Source: Rhynchosporium graminicola (taxonomy: Eukaryota > Ascomycota > Leotiomycetes > Helotiales > Ploettnerulaceae). Taken from it: a DNA stretch of 64,000 nucleotides. The position numbers and the translations under genes are program-made. Under the pieces are notes generated by a model. The model did no database searches. It worked only from the letters and a program-made list of their open reading frames with translations, and was not told the origin of the DNA. Shown in pieces: positions 56,105 to 64,000 of this stretch. The first letter of the stretch is position 1; each line of letters begins with the position of its first letter. Location of the stretch: the NCBI GenBank assembly GCA_900074885.1, contig FJUW01000005.1, positions 92,242 through 156,241 on the forward strand, given 5' to 3'.

Positions 56105-59100
56105 ATATAGTATTATTATAGAGTATAATCGGGGGATTATCCTTAGTAATAAATTCTAATACTAGTAATTATAATAGCTTATTATCCTCTAAGTGACTAT
56201 AGTTATCTATTCTATCTTCCTAGGCCTTAATCTACTGATCTAGTCTATATAGAGGTCTAAGTTTACTTAAGTTAGTAATATAGAAGTCTCTGAGCTTATA
56301 TAAAGTACCTATTAGATCGGAAGCGTTATACTAAGTCAGGTCCGGGTCGTAGCCTAGCTAACTAACCTAATACTTCAGATTACCTCTTAGGAGCTATATA
56401 GCAAGTATATCTTATAACTCTTACTCTTCTTAAGTAGTAATAACTTCCGGGGGTAGGTTTAGTAACTCCTAGTTTAGTAATAAGTCGTCCGGGTCCTTAA
56501 AGAGTAATTCGGAAGCGAATATATTATAAATAGAAGATCCCGGGGGTAAATCTAGCTTATAAGAGTATCCGATCTTAGCTAGGACCTAGTATAGTCCTGC
56601 CTAGAGACTAGTTAGCTTCTTACTTAGCTAGTGATTCTTAAGGTTCCTTATAAAGAGAAATACCTTATCTCTAATTTCCTAGTTAATACTACGCTATTTC
56701 GGGTTAGTTATAGCGCTTATCTTATACTAAGCAGCTAGTATATTAGCTTTTATAACCTCGATAGCGGATTTAGTATATTTAGCTAGAGATTTAGTATTAG
56801 TATAATTAAGCTTCTCTTGCGGTATCGATCCGGTAAGTTACTTCTAGTCTTAGCTATTCTGTAGTAGTATACTATATTTAAGGGTATAAGGCGCTATACT
56901 AATAGAGTTATAAGGCAGGGTTACTTAGGCGCGGTCTATTATTAGTAGTAGTTCGCTCTAGTTACTCTAGTAGTAATTAATAAAAGGTCTAAGGCGTTAG
57001 TTAATATACTGATTTATAATCTCTATTTATCTATTAGTTTACTAGTAGAAGAAGGTAGAGAGCTTAACCTTAACTCTAATTATACGATAAAACTCTTATT
57101 AGAAGGATAAGACTAACTAAGCTCCTCGGTCGGATATAATTAACTTAGGGGTATATCCGAAACGATATATCTATTAGATAAATAATATTATTATCCCGCG
57201 GGTATCGATATTATAATAGTATAGTATCGATACGGAGTCCTTCCCTAAGCGGTTAATAAATACTAATATCTTATTAAATCCTTAGTTATTAGGCAAGAAG
57301 TCCTTAAAATCTATAGCTAAGTGCTATATAAGATAGCTAAGTACTAGTAATAAGTAGAGGAATCCTTACTATTTCGTTTACTTCAGATAAGAGTACTAAT
57401 AAGGGCGGTAATTATAAGTATATTATTTTATATCTAATACGAGTCCTTTCTAGTAGTAATAGGTAGAAATTATTTCAGTAGTCTTATAAGTATTCGGATA
57501 AGTAAAGGAAACTTAATTATAGATTTCGCTAATTAAATAGGTATATAGCGGAGTATAGTATTATACGTATAGATAACTATTATAAAGTAGTAAACTATTA
57601 TTAATAATATAACTATCTCCTAATATATTCCGTTTATTAGAGAACGATTCTTAGTTGAATTAGTATAGTTTCTCGATTAAATTAAAGGAGTTACGTACGA
57701 GTTCCGGTAGTATATTAGTCCCTAGTGATATTAAGTATATATAACTACTTTAATCGATATAATACTTAGCTAGTTCCGCGTTAATCCTAGGGTCTAAGTA
57801 ATCTAGAGGTAATAAAACCCGAGATTTACTATCTTATTTCTATTATTCCTATATCCTTAGATCTTATTTCCTATAGCTAAGGATATTAGCTTTAGTATTA
57901 TCTTTACTAAATATATATATAATTTAAAAGTTAAATTCGGAAAGGAATTCTATTTATCTAGCTTACTTACTAGTTAGGACCTTAGTAGTTATAAAGTATT
58001 CTAAGGATCGATAGTCTATATATATACTAGTATAGCGTCGTAGAGATATAAGTTCCGGTCTCTATTTCCGGAAAGACTTAATAATAGTATATAGCTCCTT
58101 ATTATAGATCTTCTAGTTTAGTTTATATCTATTAAGAATATAGGAGTAGAATCTAATTAGATACTACTAGTTATCTTTATATAATTAGGAGATAACTCTA
58201 GCTATTATACTATTAGAAGTATTAGTTTCTAGTTTAGTTTATATCTATTAAGAATATAAGAGTAGAATCTAATTAGATACTACTAGTTATCTTTATATAA
58301 TTAGGAGATAACTCTAGCTATTATACTATTAGAAGTATTAGTTTCTAGTTTAGTCTATAATTCAGGGTCGAAATAGTATAGTTTCTATACTAATAGTAGC
58401 TATTAATATAAATCGTTAAAGGACTTCTTATAATTATTAGTGAAATTCTATAATATTATAGGCCGAGTAAGTACTAAGAGAGGTTTAGTAATAAGGCCGA
58501 AATTCCGAATAAATTAATAGTAGAACTTATAGAATCCTAAGAAGGATTTCATAGCTATTACTATTTCGGGGTACTTCTAATCTACTAATAGTATTACCTT
58601 CTCAGGATCTGGCTCGATTCCGTTAATAGTAACGATATATCTAAAGTATTTAGTCCGAGTAATATGGAATTCGCTTTTCTTAATATCTACTTAAAGTCTA
58701 GTATCTATTAAGCGTTATAGTATTAATTTAATATATTTCTTATACTCTTAAAGCGTTTCCGAGTATATAAGGATATTATCTAGGTAAGCTATATAAAAGT
58801 CGTCTAAGTAGTCTAGTAATATATTATTTATATATTATTAGTATATACTAGGTTTATTATAGAGCCCGAAAAGTAATACTTTATATTTATAAGATCCGAA
58901 GCGGGTTCGGAAGGTAGTATACTCCTCGGATTCGGGGTCTATATAGATACGATTAAATACTACCCGGATATCTAGTTTAGTAAAGATTACTACTTTAGAT
59001 ATATAAGTTAAGAGCTTATTAATCTTAGGTATTAGGTATAAATCCTTTTAAGTAATTATATTAAGCTTATAATAATTAATATAAAAGCGTAATCCTCTAT

Positions 59101-61229
59101 CGGCTTTTTTAATAAATAGTATAAGTAATATAAAGGGACTTTAGCTAGATTCGATAAATCCTTTATTTAGGTTCTCTATAAGATACTCTTTAGTTACTTA
59201 TAATTCGTCTATAGATTACTAATATAAGAGCGAATATACGTTAAGTAATAGTTCTTCTAGAATAATTTTATAATTATATAAGCGATATAGTAGAAGAATA
59301 TTAGAATCCCGCTTAGAAAAGGCTTCCTTAAGGGTATAGTATTATTCCGGTAGCTTTTCAGCTATAAGTTATTTAGTATTAGGATCCTTAGGAGAGTTAC
59401 TATTTAGATAGTCTTATAAGAGGTAGTCTATCTCGTAGATATTAGTAAAGAATAATTCGGAACTTTTACGTTTTATATTAAAGTGAAAAGCTATAGTACT
59501 AATTTAGTAAATCAGAACTAGTTTCTAGATCCGCAGAAGTTAAAAGGAGTACTTATAGTAAGGTTTTAGCGTAAGTACTTTTCTTAATGAATTCGAAGCG
59601 GAAAAGAGTTCGGATTCCTTAGCGATAAGCGGAAATAAGTTAAAAGGTAAGGATAATATATTAATATAATATATCGCTACTATTTAGTATAATTAGTATT
59701 AATCTAGCTAGTTTATAGCTAAGTCCTGCGTATTAGCGTCGATTTAGTATGATCGATTAATACTAAGTTTATAAGGTAATAGAGTTATAATTATCTCCTT
59801 ATTATATTAGAGTGTAGCTAGATAGCGTTCTGACTATAGTAACTTATAGTAGAGCGTATCTAGCTTAACTTGAAATCATTATATCTATTTAATACTAATA
59901 ATTATATCTTACTATCTTAAATCGAGGAGAATAAAAGGGTAGTTATAAATACGCCTACTATTAATAGAAAGGTATAAACGTATAAAATAGGTAATCTAGG
60001 TTCTAATAGACTATTAGAAACTATATATTAGAATAGAATAAGGTAGTAGCTCGATTTTAATACTAAGGGCCTCTGATAGTCGTCTAGTAAGAGTGCGATT
60101 AATAAATAGATAACTATTCGCTCCGGTATCGATTAGGCTATTTATAGAGACTCCTAGCCTATTTATACTAATTATAATCGGGTATATGAATTACTTACTT
60201 CCTATTAGGAAGTTAAGGTCTAGATTAGAGAGATTATACTTACGTAGACCTAGGAAGGAGTTTTTACTTAGGCCTTATTATTTCTCTTTAGTATTAGTCC
60301 AGATTCGGAGGGTATATCTTCTACTACTTCTTTAGTTACTTAATCCTCTTCTGGAAATTCGTTAATTAATTAAACCCTAAGCGGGTTAGAGTAATCTAGC
60401 TTAATATAACTAAGCTATCTATAACTATAATACTTAAAGGGTTCTCCGGTCGAGGTAGTAGGGCGTTTTAGCGCGGAGGGAGTACTAGATTATACCGGGG
60501 TAAAGGTACGTATATACGGTGCGGGAGTAGTTTATCGAGGAGCTAAGCTTAAGGACTAGTAAGAGGTAGAACTAGTAGTAGTTATAGTAGTAATAGTAAG
60601 CTTATAGTACTATACCTAAGCAGTAGCTTTCTCGGGATAAGTATATTCTAAGTTATAGTAACGCTTAGTATTAAAAGAAAGTAAAGATCTAACTATAGAA
60701 GCGTAATTCTTATTCTATATTAGTTTAATAATAAGAGTTAAAGCGCGTAAGGATAGTATAATCTTATCTTATATATAGAAGAACTACTCTTTCTTTTTAA
60801 CTTTACTTTAGATAGTAGCGCTTTGAAATCGACTACGAAACTCGGCGAAAGTCTTACGTATATAGCTAGGTTATTATATTTCTAGGTAATAGAAAGCGTT
60901 ATAGTAGTTATCTTCCTTTAAACTAGTAAGAAAGTTCTTCTCTAATAAGGAGATTATTTTATTATTAGTTTTAAACTTATTAGCGAGGTACTAAAGCATA
61001 AGATACTCTTTAGCTAATCTAGTAACTAGCTCCTATACGAGAACGCGCTAAGAGAAGTCCGTAGAGTAATAGTCGGCGTTTATAGCTAGCTGGTCTCGTA
61101 TCGATACTCTCTATTAGAGGAAGGTAAGGTCTGATCTATTATCTAGAGGTAGGATCTTCTTAATAAGATAAGATTTCCTAGGGCGTAACTCTACTGATTC
61201 GGCGCCGGGAGAGGGAGATAGTTTATTAG

Positions 61230-61434
61230 TGTTGGTATCACTCTGTCGTAGTACGTACAATCAAGTAGTCTGCGTGAGCCAAAGTACAGTGATAATAGTA
61301 GTAGTATTATCTGTTGTATCGTGGCTGTCTTTCCTAGGTAGTCGAGACTCCGTAAGGGAGATATATCTGGCCGGCTAAACCCCGGTGCAGATACTCGACT
61401 AACACGTGACTATGGACCAACATATGGACCAACA
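61230..61434 (-). repeat. 3' LTR of Copia H
   Basis: About 205 bp, almost free of RIP-like change, much GC-richer than the element behind it. The end is ambiguous by 12 bp (61422 or 61434) because of the duplicated ATGGACCAACAT. Confidence 0.75.
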
Positions 61435-64000
61435 CTAGGAGTACTTTAAAGTAGCTCCAAACTATCTACTTCTCCGTATGAAAGTAACGCTTTTTGCCTT
61501 CTAGTAAGAGTAGTACCGTAGTACTACTCGTGCAGAAGTATTATGTAGTATATAAGTTTCCACGTGATCAGGTCTAAAGATTAGATAACTGAACTAAACG
61601 CCTCACAAGCTCTCTTCCGGCTTCAAGTTATCTAAATTCCCTCTATCTACCTATTCTATAGGCTTAATAACTAATTGATTCGTATACAATAGCTCCTTCA
61701 AAGCTCCGTTATAATTTATCTTAGTTATCGCATCCGCAGGGTTATCTAGCCCTACTACCTAAATCACCTCCGATATCTCCTTTCTTTCGTACGCCTGACG
61801 TAGATATATAAGGTCGATTATCAATCTCTTCTCTCTTATAGTATTAAGTCGTACTACGTAGTCGTATAAAGATTTAGAATCAGTAACTATAATTAAAGGT
61901 AGTACTGTGATCTCTATAATCTGCTCAATAGTAGTCTTAATAGCCCCGGCTATATTAAAACCTTCTGATATAGCATATAGTTCAGAGGCTAGTATAGATC
62001 TAGTAACTCTCTTATAGCAGACCGAAGACTAGTGAATAACGTTTACCTTATTATACTTATCTGTAAGTACGTAGACATAGCTAATTTGAGAGTAGAAGTC
62101 TTTTAAATTAGTAAATAAACTATCAGTAAATACAACGAGTTTAAGAGACTTCTTATCTAATTTAACGTATCGGAGACCTTTACTATAGTTAAGCTTTTAC
62201 TATAAGATTCTCTTATTTAAGAGCTTAAAGTCTTTCTCTATCGGATTTATAGTTTAAGCGGCAAAAGAGATATTAAACGAAGCTTCCGGCTAAGAAACAG
62301 TTACTAAGTATGAACCTCTAGCTCTCTAGGCGGCAAATTGCTCGATTTAGGTGAGACCTTATCGTATATCTCCACGGGAGTTAGTAAGATTAACTAGTTC
62401 TTTCTTAATTATTCTTAACGTCTTATCGTACGATTATTGAGACAATCGAATAGAGCTATCAGTTTCTAAGGTAATATGACCTCTATTAAAGTTAATTAGG
62501 TATAAAGTAGTTAACTATTCTCTCTCGTTCGACTTAAATCCGGCTTTCTATAGCTCTCTCTCTTCTACGTCTATAAAAGTCTTATTACCGACGAAGAAAG
62601 TGTTATTAATCTGAAGACTAAGAGCTCCTATATTAGCTTCACCTGAAATAAATAGTAGATACGTGTCGAACGTCGATAGTACTATATGGAGCTTCTTAAC
62701 CTTATGTCTATAGTATATACCGAACTAATGGTTCGCTGATTCTGGTATACCGTATATAGGCCTAACGTACCGCAAAAACTAATGTAGCTAAGCTAGAATC
62801 TCCTTTAGAGGGCGCACGAAGAAGTCACGTATTAGGTATGACGTAGACTGAGTATAAGCTTATATAATATCATAGCTATATACCTTAAACTCAGGGTATA
62901 TAACTGCGTATACTAGTAGTAGTCGTTAGCTGACTCGTTGAATAGTTAGTGATATAGTGAGTACTTAGTTCTTTCTAGAGTCGTTATACGCTTGTACAAC
63001 TAGTCTAGACTTCTCGTAGGCCTTCTATATACCTTCAAATTTTGTCTAGTCAATGAATTTAGCGTTAAAGACCCTAGCTCCAGCTAGTAATTCATCTTTA
63101 TAGACTAATTCAAAGATCCCTATAGCAATTAAACTATTAATCTCCTTACGTCTTAATACAGCGTATTAAGGTTCTACTACTGGGAAACTAATGAATAATT
63201 CATCTATATAATTTAAGTAAACTTTAACGTTATTATCTCTGAATCGAATTAGCTTTCGTCGATCTCGATAAGGTTACTTCTTTAGTACTAGTATAAGTCG
63301 ATTTGACTTAGTAGTACTAAGTAATAGTACTCCTAGGAGTAAGATAGGGGGTAGTAAGAGTATAATTTCAGGTATAATACTCTCTAGTTCGTCAGAATCG
63401 ATATCTTCTTCGTACTATAGTTTAATCGATGTAAAGCGAAAGGTTATTAGTCCGCTATTGATTTCTACTATATAGTTCTCTCCGTCTATAGAAATAAGTA
63501 GCTAAGGTCTATCCTAGAAGCCTTTCTCTCTCTAAACTAGTACTAGAGAGTTCAATAGAAAGTCTCTCACTACTATAGAACTAGGTCTATTTCGAGTATT
63601 TAGGGTATTATTAACTTACTGACGACTCTATAGTTTACGAATCTCCTCTATAGTCTTATAAAGTGCAGTAGCTCGTTAGGAGACTAATAGCGAAGGTACG
63701 TCTATCTCTACTATTCTGGGATATACTCCAAATACTAGTAAAACAGGTATAATTCCACTAAGTCCAGAAATATAGTTAATTATATAGAATACTATCTGTA
63801 GTACTATATCTTAACTAAAGTGCGGTAATTCCTTACGAATTATCATATAAGCTCTCTTCAGAGGGCTGTAGTATCTCTCTACCTTGCTAATAGAATAGTG
63901 AGCCTCTATAGGTACAACTTTGACTATAGAACCCTCTGTCTTGGTACTCTATACGAATTCTTTTGATTTAAATTACGTACCTACGTCTATAATAATAAAA
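61230..64000 (-). mobile_element. Copia element H: 3' LTR, RNase H, RT and integrase end, running off the window
   Basis: The left boundary at 61230 cuts F3. The LTR 61230-61434 has inverted ends TGTTGGT/ACCAACA, and ATGGACCAACAT is duplicated at its right end. On the minus strand, going left: integrase C-terminal part (EAHYSISKVERYY with PLKRAYMIIRKELPHF near 63880-63800), a linker (QREKGFQDRP..LISIDGENY near 63530-63470; EEDIDSDELESIIPEII near 63410-63360), RT (GARVFNAKFIDWTKFEG near 63085-63035; SRLVVQAYND near 63010; YSYDIIQAYTQS near 62860) and RNase H (VTRSILASELYAISEGFNIA, TDSKSLYDYVVR and DLIYLRQAYERKEIS, 62010-61780). It ends before the LTR. TAG breaks occur, but fewer than in the Gypsy copies. 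Confidence 0.85.

Larger units (their letters stand above)
46355..61229 (-). mobile_element. Gypsy family F copy F3, split by the insertion of F2
   Basis: The minus-strand element consists of 46355-47952 (3' LTR at 46355-46622 and 3' region) and 55973-61229 (pol and gag). The two halves join at the ATATT target site of F2. The RNase H/RT neighbourhood with AYLDN (about 58775) and the gag match F2 throughout. The 5' LTR is missing, cut by the Copia at 61230. Extra within-element duplications occur (e.g. about 58095-58215 repeated at 58225-58345). All frames carry RIP stops. Confidence 0.87.

Noticed and set aside
1..64000. CRISPR arrays, rRNA genes, intact tRNA genes
   Set aside because: None seen; regular spaced short repeats are microsatellites, and the only tRNA-like stretch (41557) lacks a B box.

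Overview
The window looks like a piece of a filamentous ascomycete (Pezizomycotina) chromosome. Genes have 60-250 bp spliceosomal introns, encode fungal wall enzymes (GH76 DFG5/DCW1-type, GH17 with GPI tail), MBF1, a Cdt1-like licensing factor and a DUF1365 protein, and sit in a GC-balanced island. On both sides lie AT-rich blocks made of dead transposons. Their pol reading frames are recognisable, but Trp and Gln codons have repeatedly become TAG, the mark of repeat-induced point mutation (RIP, CpA to TpA on either strand). I cannot name the species.

Layout. 1-25.4 kb is a nested transposon graveyard. It begins with two Copia pieces (1-1961; 3305-5681). A minus-strand Copia (about 21.5 kb down to 7.0 kb) is then split by several insertions: a Gypsy element (7180-16181, TSD TTAAC), which itself holds a 1.7-kb LTR element (11394-13101, TSD GGTAC) and a solo LTR (13250-13738, TSD TTCTC); a small LTR fragment at 16364; and a coding-poor LTR element (17080-19081) whose 5' LTR carries another solo LTR (17247-17718, TSD CTATA). 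The block ends with a Gypsy remnant (about 21.7-24.1 kb) and a gag-bearing fragment (24.1-25.07 kb). 25.4-40.9 kb is the gene island: a RIP-damaged gene remnant at the border, a minus-strand LPREIR-motif gene, a Cdt1-like gene (+), mbf1 (-), a DUF1365 gene (+), a GH76 gene (-) and a GH17 gene (-). A Fot1/pogo-type DNA transposon (40996-43584, TSD TA, about 180-bp terminal inverted repeats) lies upstream of the GH17 gene. 43.6-44.9 kb is gene-free low-complexity DNA. 45.1-61.2 kb holds three copies of one Gypsy family (F), including a full-length element (47953-55972, TSD ATATT) inserted inside another copy. 61.2-64 kb is the 3' part of a minus-strand Copia that runs off the window.

Most interesting signal. 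Gypsy family F carries an extra coding stretch on the strand opposite to gag-pol, between the end of pol and the 3' LTR. Three copies in the window (48.2-49.7 kb; 46.6-47.9 plus 55.98-56.1 kb; 23.9-22.5 kb) share the same C-terminal reading frame and stop codon. That stop overlaps the pol stop tail-to-tail by about 20 bases, and a TATA-like box lies upstream on the antisense strand. A second unusual element is the 1.7-kb LTR unit at 11.4-13.1 kb, whose only coding signal is a RIP-damaged minus-strand frame with tandem protein repeats and no gag or pol resemblance.

Two single-N joins (1962, 50565) are accompanied by duplicated flanks and look like assembly joins.
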